Shown: one piece after another, positions 8,801 to 14,551 of the stretch
Position numbering within the stretch: the first letter of the stretch is position 1
How the letters are laid out: each line of letters starts with the position of its first letter
DNA from: CAZXCK01 sp964639225
GTDB lineage: Bacteria > Chloroflexota > Anaerolineae > Aggregatilineales > Phototrophicaceae
Direction: 5' to 3'
NCBI GenBank assembly: GCA_964639225.1
Contig: CAZXCK010000110.1
Location: 1-15,178 of the forward strand
DNA: 15,178 nucleotides
Position numbers and translations under genes: made by a program
The notes under the pieces: model-generated
Seen by the model: only the letters and a program-made list of their open reading frames with translations
Database searches by the model: none
Told to the model about the DNA's origin: nothing

Positions 8801-10615
8801 CGCGCTGAACTGCTGGCGGCCACCAACACCGCGCTGACGATGGCTCAGGACGAGCAGGATATCCTGGCGGCGGTCAGCACCGCAGTCGCCGACAGCGCCA
8901 TGTCACTGGCGGCCATGACCTACTTCGACGTTGATGAGGACGGCATCCCCACGCAGATCAACATCGTGGGTGGTCGCTCCGGCGATGGACAGGTGCTGCA
9001 ACCGCAGGACTTCCCCACAGCGCAGATGACCCGCTCCGAATTCCCCATCGTGGAGTTCGCCATCAACCAGCCCGATCAGGTTGTATACATCGAGGACACC
9101 GGCGACGATCCGCTGGTCAATGAAGCGATGTACGACTTCCTGGACTCGCTCAACGTGCGCTCGGCCATCGCCATCACGCTGCAAACCGGTGGTCAGCTTC
9201 AGGGACTGATCTCGCTCAACTGGCCGGAGCCACGCCAGTTCAGTGAAGACCTGCGCGGTCTGATCGACGACCTGCGCGCCGCTCTGTCGTCGGTGGTTGC
9301 TTCTCGTCGCGCTTACCTTGACACGGTCAAGGCGCGGCATGAAACGGAAAGACGCGCGGCGGAAATGGAAACGGTGGCCCGTGTGAGCGCGGCGACCACC
9401 CAGCATCTCGACTTACAGGAACTGCTGCTGTCGGTGGTGGACCTGACGAAAGCCAGCTTCAGCCTGTACCACACGCATATCTATCTGCTGGATGAAACGG
9501 GCGACCGGCTGGTGCTGGCTGCTGGCGCGGGTGAGCCGGGCCGCGATATGATGGAGCGCGGCCATGCCATCCCGATGACCAACACCAACTCGCTGGTGGT
9601 TAAAGCGGCCACTGACCTGACCGGTGTCATTGTTAACGATGTGATGGCCAGCCCGCACTTCCTGCCTAACCCGCTGCTGCCCGACACTCAGTCTGAAATG
9701 GCCATCCCGATGGTCATCGGCGGTCGGGTGGTCGGTGTGCTGGACGTTCAGAGCGATGTCATCGACCGCTTCGACGACGAAGACCTCCGCGTGAAAACGG
9801 TGCTGGCCGAACAGATCGCCATCGCGGTCCAGAACGCGCAGTTCTTCGCCGAGACGGTGCGCCAGGCCGAACGTGAGCGCCAGATCGCGGATCAGCTCCG
9901 CGAGGTTGACCGGCTCAAATCCCAGTTCCTGGCGAACATGAGCCACGAGCTGCGCACACCGCTCAACTCGATCATCGGCTACTCCGAGGTGCTGCTCGAC
10001 GGCGTGGACGGCGAACTCACCGAGGACGCCGAAGAGGACGTGCAGGCCATCCACAGCAGCGGTAAACATCTGCTGTCCATCATCAACGAAATCCTGGACC
10101 TGGCCAAGATCGAAGCTGGCGAGATGAAGCTGGAAATCCAGCCGGTCGAACTGGTGGAATTCACGCAGGAAATCGTCCGCACCGGCCAGGTGCTGGTGAA
10201 GGACAAGCCGGTGGAGCTGGAGCTTGTCGCCAATGGCCATATGCCAACGGTGTGCGCCGATCCCATCCGGCTGCGGCAAATCCTGTGGAACCTGGTCAGC
10301 AATGCGGTCAAGTTTACCGAAGAGGGTAGTGTGATTGTCGATCTGAAGCCCAGTGCCGATCAGGCAAACATGGTGGTCGTCACTGTGCGCGACACCGGCG
10401 TGGGCATGTCACAAGAGAACCTGAACGTGATCTTCGAGCGCTTCAGCCAGGTGGACGGCTCATCGACGCGCCGCGCCGGTGGCACCGGCCTGGGCCTGAC
10501 CATCACCCAGCAGCTCATCCAGATGCACGGCGGCGATATTGACGTCGCCAGCGTGGAAGGTGAAGGCTCGACCTTCTGGTTCACGCTGCCGGTCTACGAG
10601 ATGGAGCGCGTCTGA
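2804..10615 (+). CDS. Giant membrane multi-sensor histidine kinase (Cache-HAMP-GAF/PAS array-HisKA-HATPase)
   Basis: 2,603 residues, several times the usual kinase length. Approximate order: TM1 12-34; extracytoplasmic double-Cache-like sensor 35-357 ('YFVNTV', 'GEFYVSPLNLN', 'VIRYGTPIY'); TM2 358-377; HAMP 378-432; GAF 449-607; GAF 613-773; PAS 788-896, 900-1019 and 1028-1148; divergent GAF-like 1163-1329; GAF 1346-1506, 1515-1679 and 1686-1849; PAS 1863-1988; divergent GAF-like 2000-2166; GAF 2185-2348; short coiled coil; HisKA with H2381 ('SHELRTPLNS'); HATPase with N2500, D2530 ('DTGVGM') and 'GTGLGL' from 2560. Kinase motifs are intact, and the protein ends right after HATPase with no receiver. 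Ligands of the GAF/PAS domains cannot be read from sequence. Many GAFs share 'LLPDTRSEMA(I/L)PM' and are internal duplicates at DNA level. Start ATG has AGAGGTGA about seven bases upstream. It is first in a tight operon whose next three products carry four receiver domains, the likely phosphoacceptors. Confidence 0.93.
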   Translation: MSFLNRLRLWQRLLLYLLPILVIPFAIVAYLVLTQWTSDLESNLQQIERSNIQLERVELEQFFQLLEADIQFMRERPATTDMALALASGDPELLATTLLRSNEAYRQTALTRVVTTQDANGETTTVPIYNQVRLLDADGNEIIRVDRTYGSTEQNPPVLVSGDQLQNKAEHNYFVNTVALDDGEFYVSPLNLNREGTASAIQVLEDGSVVPVIRYGTPIYHEGDLVGVVVMNVFAQSMLDLITSPEQDRISMLLSEDGYYLYNSQDSSLTFGFEPDIDVLERTPGVSVFNDPNALFSQSEVNTVLSAGGGTLQDLTTDSNYLVHYQHISPPSAEYSWVLLSARDRAELFAQADNVTRWVGLLMVAVIGVSAAGLFFISRQLMNPIRSLSEQAERMASGDLHEVVEFRQSQREDEIGQLTHSFARMSTQLNELFTSMEDRIQARTNDLETSAEIASAANQVREVGDLLSLTANLIRDRFNFYYTQVYMIDARGEYAVLREGTGYVGRKLLARGHKLPLDGQSLVARSVRSGAAIVVQDVASEPDFLKNELLPDTRSEVAIPLRSQGEIIGVLDIQHNVVDAFEPSAVTLFQSMADQLAVTFDNVNLLQDTAKRAVELETVAQVGAEAASNLNLDVLLKDVSTLVRNRFDLYHAHIYLMDDEGENLVLAGGAGEAGMVMVAEHRSIPLNAPQSIVARAAREKTGVIVNNVRADENFLPHPMLPDTKSEMAIPMVIGDETIGVLDVQASVVDRFTDEDVRIKTTLASQVAIAVENARAFRRIEEARREIERVYASSIDMIGSASLEGYFLSLNPAWEKTLGFSPEELMAEPFISFVHPDDVESTLAIAGRLAEGQEAVSFENRYRCRDGSYRWLSWNSAVDLEQQQIHFVTRDVTAQKEAAIEMERQSAIIHNSNDYIALTDLEGNLVYANPTALQMMGCESQDDIAGLRIANFHDEHDLKRVTEVGIPTAMKEGVWRDENRFKSPVTGAMIPIDQTIFVVRDADGNPINIATIFTDITERKAAEEAVRQNEARFRSLVNNVPGIIYRCALDEHWTMNFISADVLELTGYPESDFINNAVRTYASVIHPDDAGHVDRVIRNAVSRRIPYEVEYRIVRVDGEIRWVSERGLAVLGPDGEAEELDGAVFDVTEAKQTQEYVERSRYRAEVLAKVNAALNMADDEQSILAALADTLDDTSMQIAALTYFDADSSGTLRRINVMAARSGEGEEVPLESFPATRLDRDEFPLVEYAIEQPDEIVFIEDSHDDDIVNDALREFLDALDIRSAIAIPLQTGDTLHGLLTLNWPQPHQFDEDLRDIVTSLRSSLSSTVATRRSYLQEERARRENARRAAQLATVAQVSAEASTSLDLDALLVNASNLVKERFGLYHAHIYLLDSKGENLVLAGGAGEAGQAMVAQGHNIPINREHSLVALAARSREGVVVYDVTTNPDFMANPLLPDTRSEMALPMVVSDNLVGVMDVQADQANYFDEQDINVMTTLASQVAVAVQNVRSFEQSTRRATELGMVSEVSNRVNTLLDPDQVVTQVAQLTAKTFNLYHIHVFVMDDSDNSLKLVAGDGRRGCRHVGTGYEIPLDDPHLMVARVARERTAQFEDDVRLAEGFVEDPNLPEMRSRLVIPIIAAGEVLGVMEVHDDNIARFSEEDIRIQTMLAEQLATALRNAELFAQSSERAAQLATVAQVSAEASTNLDVDALLVNTSNLVKERFNLYHAHIYLLDEEQENLVLAAGAGEPGRVMVERGHAIPISREHSLVATAARERQGVIVNDVTANPDFMANPLLPDTRAEMALPMVVGDNLVGVLDVQADATNSFDQEDVNVMTTLATQVAVAVENARAFRRIEEASAEMDRQNRLMDAILNNTPIGIFVVENPTGKPIVVNRVAQDMMGRGLAPDASQEELGQVYAAYLQGTEQTYPSERMPLVRGLSGETSHVDDMEIHRPDGTRALLEIVGAPVLAEDGSVIASVASFRDITEERQAQEYIERSRQRAELLAATNTALTMAQDEQDILAAVSTAVADSAMSLAAMTYFDVDEDGIPTQINIVGGRSGDGQVLQPQDFPTAQMTRSEFPIVEFAINQPDQVVYIEDTGDDPLVNEAMYDFLDSLNVRSAIAITLQTGGQLQGLISLNWPEPRQFSEDLRGLIDDLRAALSSVVASRRAYLDTVKARHETERRAAEMETVARVSAATTQHLDLQELLLSVVDLTKASFSLYHTHIYLLDETGDRLVLAAGAGEPGRDMMERGHAIPMTNTNSLVVKAATDLTGVIVNDVMASPHFLPNPLLPDTQSEMAIPMVIGGRVVGVLDVQSDVIDRFDDEDLRVKTVLAEQIAIAVQNAQFFAETVRQAERERQIADQLREVDRLKSQFLANMSHELRTPLNSIIGYSEVLLDGVDGELTEDAEEDVQAIHSSGKHLLSIINEILDLAKIEAGEMKLEIQPVELVEFTQEIVRTGQVLVKDKPVELELVANGHMPTVCADPIRLRQILWNLVSNAVKFTEEGSVIVDLKPSADQANMVVVTVRDTGVGMSQENLNVIFERFSQVDGSSTRRAGGTGLGLTITQQLIQMHGGDIDVASVEGEGSTFWFTLPVYEMERV
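6261..7334 (+). repeat. Intragenic module repeat, copy A (divergent GAF + GAF)
   Basis: Within the giant kinase gene, the block encoding the linker 'QEYVERSR', a divergent GAF-like domain and a canonical GAF recurs at 8775 with a constant offset of 2,514 bp (838 codons). The offset was checked at several anchors: AGGAATAC 6261/8775, AACTGG 6704/9218, ACGGTGGCC 6857/9371, TGTACCAC 6951/9465 and TGCTGCCCGA 7161/9675. So there is no net indel over about 900 bp or more. The 3' boundary is approximate. Confidence 0.8.
6841..7320 (+). repeat. Near-identical GAF-encoding repeat, copy 1
   Basis: About 480 bp encoding a GAF domain, repeated at 7861-8340 with a constant 1,020-bp offset and no indel on line-by-line comparison. 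The first 60 bp differ at only four positions, and several long blocks are identical (for example around 7141-7160 and 7183-7203). It is the closest internal duplicate in the kinase gene. Confidence 0.85.
7861..8340 (+). repeat. Near-identical GAF-encoding repeat, copy 2
   Basis: Partner of 6841-7320. The 3' end of this copy (about 8333-8367, encoding VENARAFRRIEEA) stops resembling copy 1 and instead matches the tail of the second GAF of the gene (about 5110-5147). This GAF therefore looks like a mosaic of two older copies. Confidence 0.8.
8775..9848 (+). repeat. Intragenic module repeat, copy B (divergent GAF + GAF)
   Basis: Second copy of the two-domain module at 6261. Protein identity is obvious ('QEYIERSRQRAELLA', 'VRSAIAITLQTGGQLQGLISLNW') but DNA divergence is considerable, so the duplication is old relative to the 6841/7861 pair. 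Both copies follow a PAS domain, although the PAS bodies themselves are dissimilar. Confidence 0.75.
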
Positions 10616-10644
10616 CCAGAGCAGGCAAAGCTGAGGAAACCAGC

Positions 10645-12780
10645 ATGACAACGCATTTTAAGCAGGTCGTTTGTCTGGAATGTGGTCACGAGCAGGCGGC
10701 GGATATGGCATCCGCCGCCTGCGCCAATTGCGGCTCGGCGTGGGTGGATGCCCGCTACGATTACCAAGCGGTCGCCCGCATCTGGTCGCAGCCGCTGACG
10801 ACACGCCCGCGCTCGCTGTGGCGCTACGCCGAGCTGATGCCGGTCACCGAACCCGACCCCGAAATCTCGATGGGCGAGGGCTTCACACCGCTGTTCCGGC
10901 TGCACCAGTACGAACGCATCTATAATCACCCGTATATATATGTCAAAGATGAACGCCACCAGCCGACCAACTCGTTTAAGGACCGGCAGGCGGCCATGTC
11001 GGTAACGGCCATGAAGCGCATGGGCATCACCGAGTGTGTGCTGGCGTCGACGGGCAACGCCGCTGTCGCCTATGCGGCCTACTGCGCGCGGGCTGGCATC
11101 AAGCTGTGGCTGTTCCTCACCAGCCTGGTCCCGCCAGAAAAGATGCGCGAGGCCGCTTTGTACGGCGCGGAAGTCGTCAAGGTGTCCAGCAACTACGATG
11201 AGACCAAGAAGGTCGCGGCCCAGTTCGCGCGGCACAAAGGCGTCATCATGGACCAGGGCGCTAAGACCATCCCCGCCAAAGAGAGCATGAAAACGCTGGC
11301 GTTTGAAATCGCCGAGCAGCTTGGGCTGGACCTGCACCCCGACGAGCCGGGCAAATGGCGCGCGCCGGACTGGTACATCCAGGCGGTCAGCGGCGGCATC
11401 GGTCCCATTGGCGTATGGAAGGGCTTCGAAGAGCTGCACAAAATGGGGCTGATCGACAAAATGCCGAAGCTGGGCATCGTGCAGGCGGCGGGCTGCGCGC
11501 CGATGGTCCACGCGCACCAGGCCGGCCTCGATACCGCCGCGCCGGTCGTGCCCAAAACGCTGATCCATGTGCTGGCCACCGGCGACCCCGGTTATGGCTA
11601 TACGCTGCTGCACCGCGCTGCAAAGAGCAACAACGGTGCCATGCTGGCCGTCGAGGATGGCCAGACGTTCCAGGCCATGCGCCATCTGGCGACGCGCGCC
11701 GGTATCTCGGTCGAACCGGCGACGGCGGTCGCGTTTGCCGGGCTGGAGCAGATGTTTAAGCAGAATATCATCGCTCCGGACGAGCACGTTGTCATCAATG
11801 TCTCTGGCCACACCATGCCCGCCGAGAGTCACATCCTCGGCGACCAGTACGACCAGTATATTCTCGACCTGGAGGTAGAAGCGCCGGGGGCAGTGGGGCC
11901 GCAGGAAGAAGGGCTGGGCACCGCCCTGCAGAACCTCGACGAGCAGGTGACGACAATCGTCGTCGTGGATGATAACCCCAACGACCGCCGCCTGATTCGC
12001 CGCCTGCTGCAAAGCTACAAGCGTTATCGCGTCTACGAGGCGCGTGACGGTGCCGAGGCCGTGCATGTCATCCGCGATCGCAAGCCGGACCTGGTCGTCT
12101 GCGACCTCACCATGCCGGAGATGGACGGCCTGGGCCTGCTGGAAGTGCTCAAAAACGACCCGGACACCGCCCACATTCCGGTCGTCGTTGTCTCGGCTAA
12201 ATCGCTGACCATCCGCGACCGCAAAATCCTGGAAGCCTACTCCGATTCGGTGTGGACCAAAGGCGGCTTCGAGACGCGCCAACTGGTGGAGCATGTGGTC
12301 GATACGCTGGGGCACACCCCGCTGCGCGTCATCAAACCGGAGAAGCCGGCATCTCAGGAAACGCCTGTCATCACCGACGACCCGCGCACGGTCGAGGAAG
12401 CTGTCGCCAGCCGGTCCCGGCACCTGCTTGTCATGATCGACGACAACATCGACGATCTGCGGTTAGCGCGGCGTATGCTCCAGGCTGACTATGATATGAT
12501 CGAGGCGCTCAGCGGGCGCGAAGGGCTGAAAGCCATCTATAATTACCACCCGGACCTGGTCATTCTGGACCTGATGCTGCCCGACATGGACGGCTTCGAC
12601 ATCCTGAAGACGCTGCAGAACGACCCGAAACTGCGCGACATTCCGGTGGTGGTGGTCTCTGCCAAGCAGCTTACCGTCGAAGAGCGCGATCGTCTGCAGG
12701 AGAGCATCGGCTCGGTACTGGAAAAGGCGTCGCTGGACCGGAATCATCTACTTGAGACCATCAAAAACGAACTGGGGTAA
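10645..12780 (+). CDS. Threonine synthase-family PLP enzyme fused to two receiver domains (ThrC-like-REC-REC)
   Basis: Residues 1-410 are a full-length threonine-synthase-like fold-type II PLP enzyme. They show an N-terminal zinc ribbon (C10/C13, C26/C29), the Schiff-base lysine K112 in 'PTNSFKDRQ', the 'STGNAAVAYAAYCARAG' segment (135-151) and the phosphate-binding loop 'SGGIGPIG' (249-256). Threonine synthase makes threonine from O-phosphohomoserine; a related substrate is possible, since specificity cannot be read here. After a Gly/Glu-rich linker (411-434) come REC1 (435-556: D442/D443, phosphoacceptor D487, S517, K539) and REC2 (591-711: D599/D600, D642, S672, K694), both with intact acidic pockets and a shared 'VVVSAK(S/Q)LT' motif. 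The frame is uninterrupted and codon use is uniform across the junction. GAGGA lies about eight bases before the ATG, 29 bp after the kinase stop. The fusion implies phosphorylation-controlled activity, localisation or oligomerisation of a metabolic enzyme. Confidence 0.9.
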   Translation: MTTHFKQVVCLECGHEQAADMASAACANCGSAWVDARYDYQAVARIWSQPLTTRPRSLWRYAELMPVTEPDPEISMGEGFTPLFRLHQYERIYNHPYIYVKDERHQPTNSFKDRQAAMSVTAMKRMGITECVLASTGNAAVAYAAYCARAGIKLWLFLTSLVPPEKMREAALYGAEVVKVSSNYDETKKVAAQFARHKGVIMDQGAKTIPAKESMKTLAFEIAEQLGLDLHPDEPGKWRAPDWYIQAVSGGIGPIGVWKGFEELHKMGLIDKMPKLGIVQAAGCAPMVHAHQAGLDTAAPVVPKTLIHVLATGDPGYGYTLLHRAAKSNNGAMLAVEDGQTFQAMRHLATRAGISVEPATAVAFAGLEQMFKQNIIAPDEHVVINVSGHTMPAESHILGDQYDQYILDLEVEAPGAVGPQEEGLGTALQNLDEQVTTIVVVDDNPNDRRLIRRLLQSYKRYRVYEARDGAEAVHVIRDRKPDLVVCDLTMPEMDGLGLLEVLKNDPDTAHIPVVVVSAKSLTIRDRKILEAYSDSVWTKGGFETRQLVEHVVDTLGHTPLRVIKPEKPASQETPVITDDPRTVEEAVASRSRHLLVMIDDNIDDLRLARRMLQADYDMIEALSGREGLKAIYNYHPDLVILDLMLPDMDGFDILKTLQNDPKLRDIPVVVVSAKQLTVEERDRLQESIGSVLEKASLDRNHLLETIKNELG

Positions 12781-12785
12781 ACCGC

Positions 12786-13202
12786 GTGTCTGCCAATGCC
12801 AGAACCCCCGGACAGCCGGGGGCATGTGCGTGTATTCTCTACATCGAAGACAACCCACAAAACGTTCGCCTGCTGCGCAAAATGCTGCAAAACGGTGGCT
12901 TCGAGATGATCGACGCCAGCAGTGGTCTGATGGGCCTGCAGTGTGCGGCTGATTTTAAGCCACATATTATTCTGCTGGACATCGACCTGCCAGACATTGA
13001 CGGCGTAGAGGTCACGCGCCGCCTGAAAGCCGACGCGGCCCTGGCGCACATTCCGGTGATTGCGGTGACCGCCAATGTGATGTATGGTGATCGTCAACGC
13101 TTTATCGACGCGGGCTGCGACGGCTATCTGGCCAAGCCCGTAACCCGGCACGAGTTGATCAACACGGTCACTTACTTTCTGGACAGGCTGGGCATCGACT
13201 AA
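12786..13202 (+). CDS. Stand-alone receiver (single-domain response regulator)
   Basis: 138 residues, essentially one receiver domain with no output domain, as in CheY/DivK-type proteins. Pocket residues: E21-D22 ('ILYIEDNPQN'), phosphoacceptor D65 ('IILLDIDLPDIDG'), T95 ('AVTAN') and K117 ('LAKPV'). It begins with a 16-residue Ala/Gly/Pro/Cys extension not typical of receivers. No in-frame ATG, GTG or TTG lies between the GTG at 12786 and the domain core, so that GTG is the best start. It lies only five bases after the upstream stop, with the GGGG at 12774-12777 inside the upstream gene as the only ribosome-site candidate, suggesting translational coupling. A strong hairpin falls in its first codons. 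Likely role: intermediate or sink in the phosphorelay of the adjacent kinase (inference). Confidence 0.9.
   Translation: MSANARTPGQPGACACILYIEDNPQNVRLLRKMLQNGGFEMIDASSGLMGLQCAADFKPHIILLDIDLPDIDGVEVTRRLKADAALAHIPVIAVTANVMYGDRQRFIDAGCDGYLAKPVTRHELINTVTYFLDRLGID
12805..12822 (+). other. GC-rich hairpin within the 5' end of the receiver gene
   Basis: A perfect 7-bp stem CCCCCGG (12805-12811) / CCGGGGG (12816-12822) with a four-base ACAG loop. There is no following T-run, so it is not a standard intrinsic terminator. It starts seven codons into the short receiver gene, right after the ThrC-REC-REC stop, where it could act on mRNA stability or on coupled translation. It encodes part of the unusual Pro/Gly-rich extension. 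Confidence 0.5.
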
Positions 13203-13223
13203 ACGGATGCAGGAGGCAAATTA

Positions 13224-13601
13224 ATGAGTTCCATCGTCATCATTGAGGACAACGAACAGAACGCCCGCATGGCGGCCAAGCTGTTGCGTCGCGCCGATTA
13301 CGAGGTGGTCATCGCCGAGGATGGCGAAACCGGCCTGACCACCGTCTTTGAGGAACGCCCGGACCTGGTGCTTATCGACCTGGGCCTGCCGGACATCGAC
13401 GGCCAGACGGTGATCGCGCTCATCCGCCAGCAGCCAGAACTGGAACACATCCCCATTATTGCGTTCACCGCCTGGCCAGAGGCCACCGCCCACGATATGG
13501 CACGCGCCTACGGTTGCGATGGCGTGATTACCAAACCCATCGACACCCGCCAATTCGCCGATCAGGTGGCCGGCTTTATCGCCAGCGCCAGGGCTGAATA
13601 G
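13224..13601 (+). CDS. Stand-alone receiver (single-domain response regulator)
   Basis: 125 residues forming one receiver domain: E8-D9 ('IVIIEDNEQN'), phosphoacceptor D52 ('LVLIDLGLPDIDG'), T82 ('AFTAW') and K104 ('ITKPID'). No DNA-binding, enzymatic or HPt domain is attached. The 'EDNxQNxR' opening resembles the preceding receiver, so the two may be diverged paralogues. ATG start has the best Shine-Dalgarno of the operon (AGGAGG at about 13210-13215), implying strong translation, as fits a mobile phosphate carrier made in excess of its kinase. It lies 21 bp after the preceding receiver and 17 bp before the acetyltransferase. Confidence 0.92.
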   Translation: MSSIVIIEDNEQNARMAAKLLRRADYEVVIAEDGETGLTTVFEERPDLVLIDLGLPDIDGQTVIALIRQQPELEHIPIIAFTAWPEATAHDMARAYGCDGVITKPIDTRQFADQVAGFIASARAE

Positions 13602-13618
13602 CACACGCGAGGCCGGCA

Positions 13619-14497
13619 TTGGATTCCCACAAGACCGTGACGACATCAACTGGTGGCAGCGAACGATTCGCCGTGCCTGCCAGCCGCTACGACTTCAGGC
13701 AACTGGCCGATATCTACAACCAGGCGCGGGTCGATTACATCGTCCCCATGCCAATGAACGCCCGCCGCATGGAGGAATACGTTCATACCTACGACATCGA
13801 CCTCGACGCCTCGGTGGTCGCCCTCAACAGCGAGCGCGACCCGTGCGGCGTGGGTATGGTCGGCGTGCGCGATGATCGCACCTGGATCACGCGGCTGGGC
13901 GTCATCCCGGAGCGGCGCGGTTATCGCCTGGGACAGTACCTCATGGAGCAGATGATCGAGTCTTCGCTCCAGATCAACGCGCGCCGCATCCAGCTTGAAG
14001 TCATCGTGGGCAACGAACCAGCCTATCGCCTGTTTCAGAAGCTCGGCTTCGTCGAGACGCGCATCCTGCTCATTGTGCGTCGCCCGCCCGGCCAGCCGAC
14101 CGCCCATCCGCTCTACGACGCCGCCACCGTCACCGAGATCGCTCCGGCAGACATCCCTGCCTATCTCGAACAGCGCGAACCGGGAGCCTCATGGGTAGAA
14201 GAAACCCAGTCACTGCTCAACGCAAAGCAGCTCTGCGGCCTGCACATCGAGATGCCGTCCGGCGAACGCTCGTGGGTCGTCTTCCAGCGGACTCCCTTCC
14301 AGCTCACGCATTTCGTGCTGGGACCAGCGTCAGCGGAGGCGACCAGCGCGCTGCTGCATCACGTCCACCGGACCTATCCCAATCAGGACACCAAAATCGA
14401 AAATGTGCCGGAGAAGGACCGTCACTGGCCCGCTTTCCAGGAGATGGGCTATATGGAGGTGTTCCGCCGCATCGAAATGGTGCTGGAACTACGCTGA
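13619..14497 (+). CDS. GNAT-family N-acetyltransferase, probably tandem GNAT with degenerate second half
   Basis: The N-terminal half (about 20-155) has GNAT hallmarks: strand 'WITRLGVIPERRGYRLGQYLMEQMIE' around residues 89-114, containing the acetyl-CoA pyrophosphate loop (RGYRLG, with R replacing the usual middle Gly of RGxGxG/A), and the motif B region 'VGNEPAYRLFQKLGF' (130-144). The second half (about 165-292) lacks a clear CoA loop but ends 'HWPAFQEMGYMEVFRRIEMVLEL', which looks like the terminal strands of another GNAT fold. Substrate unknown; it could be a small molecule or a protein N-terminus or lysine. Start is TTG at 13619, chosen because GAGG (13609-13612) lies six bases upstream and no in-frame ATG occurs before Met44, which would remove the first GNAT strand. 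GTG at 13637 is an alternative. It sits 17 bp after the second receiver, so co-transcription is likely. Confidence 0.82.
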   Translation: MDSHKTVTTSTGGSERFAVPASRYDFRQLADIYNQARVDYIVPMPMNARRMEEYVHTYDIDLDASVVALNSERDPCGVGMVGVRDDRTWITRLGVIPERRGYRLGQYLMEQMIESSLQINARRIQLEVIVGNEPAYRLFQKLGFVETRILLIVRRPPGQPTAHPLYDAATVTEIAPADIPAYLEQREPGASWVEETQSLLNAKQLCGLHIEMPSGERSWVVFQRTPFQLTHFVLGPASAEATSALLHHVHRTYPNQDTKIENVPEKDRHWPAFQEMGYMEVFRRIEMVLELR

Positions 14498-14551
14498 GTG
14501 CATCCGGTACAATCACAGGCCCTAACCGATCATCACCGAAAGGCACGCACC

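Noticed and set aside
4655..9848. Repeated DNA in the kinase as CRISPR or a mobile element
   Set aside because: Repeats are in frame, encode GAF domains, and are hundreds of bases long with coding spacers; there are no terminal inverted repeats or a transposase.
10594..12423. Long antisense open frame (609 codons) opposite the ThrC-REC-REC gene
   Set aside because: High-GC codon bias leaves the opposite frame free of stops. Its product shows no recognisable domain, while the plus strand is a clear PLP enzyme-receiver fusion.
10645..12780. Possibility that the ThrC-receiver fusion is an artefact of a missing stop or frameshift
   Set aside because: The frame is continuous through a plausible Gly/Glu-rich linker (residues 411-434), both parts are complete, and there is no ribosome site and start between them in the + strand that would suggest two genes. 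It cannot be fully excluded without reads.
14498..14551. GTG-started N-terminal extension of RidA
   Set aside because: The RidA family begins at the ATG at 14552, which has its own GAAAGG; the extension has no family resemblance.
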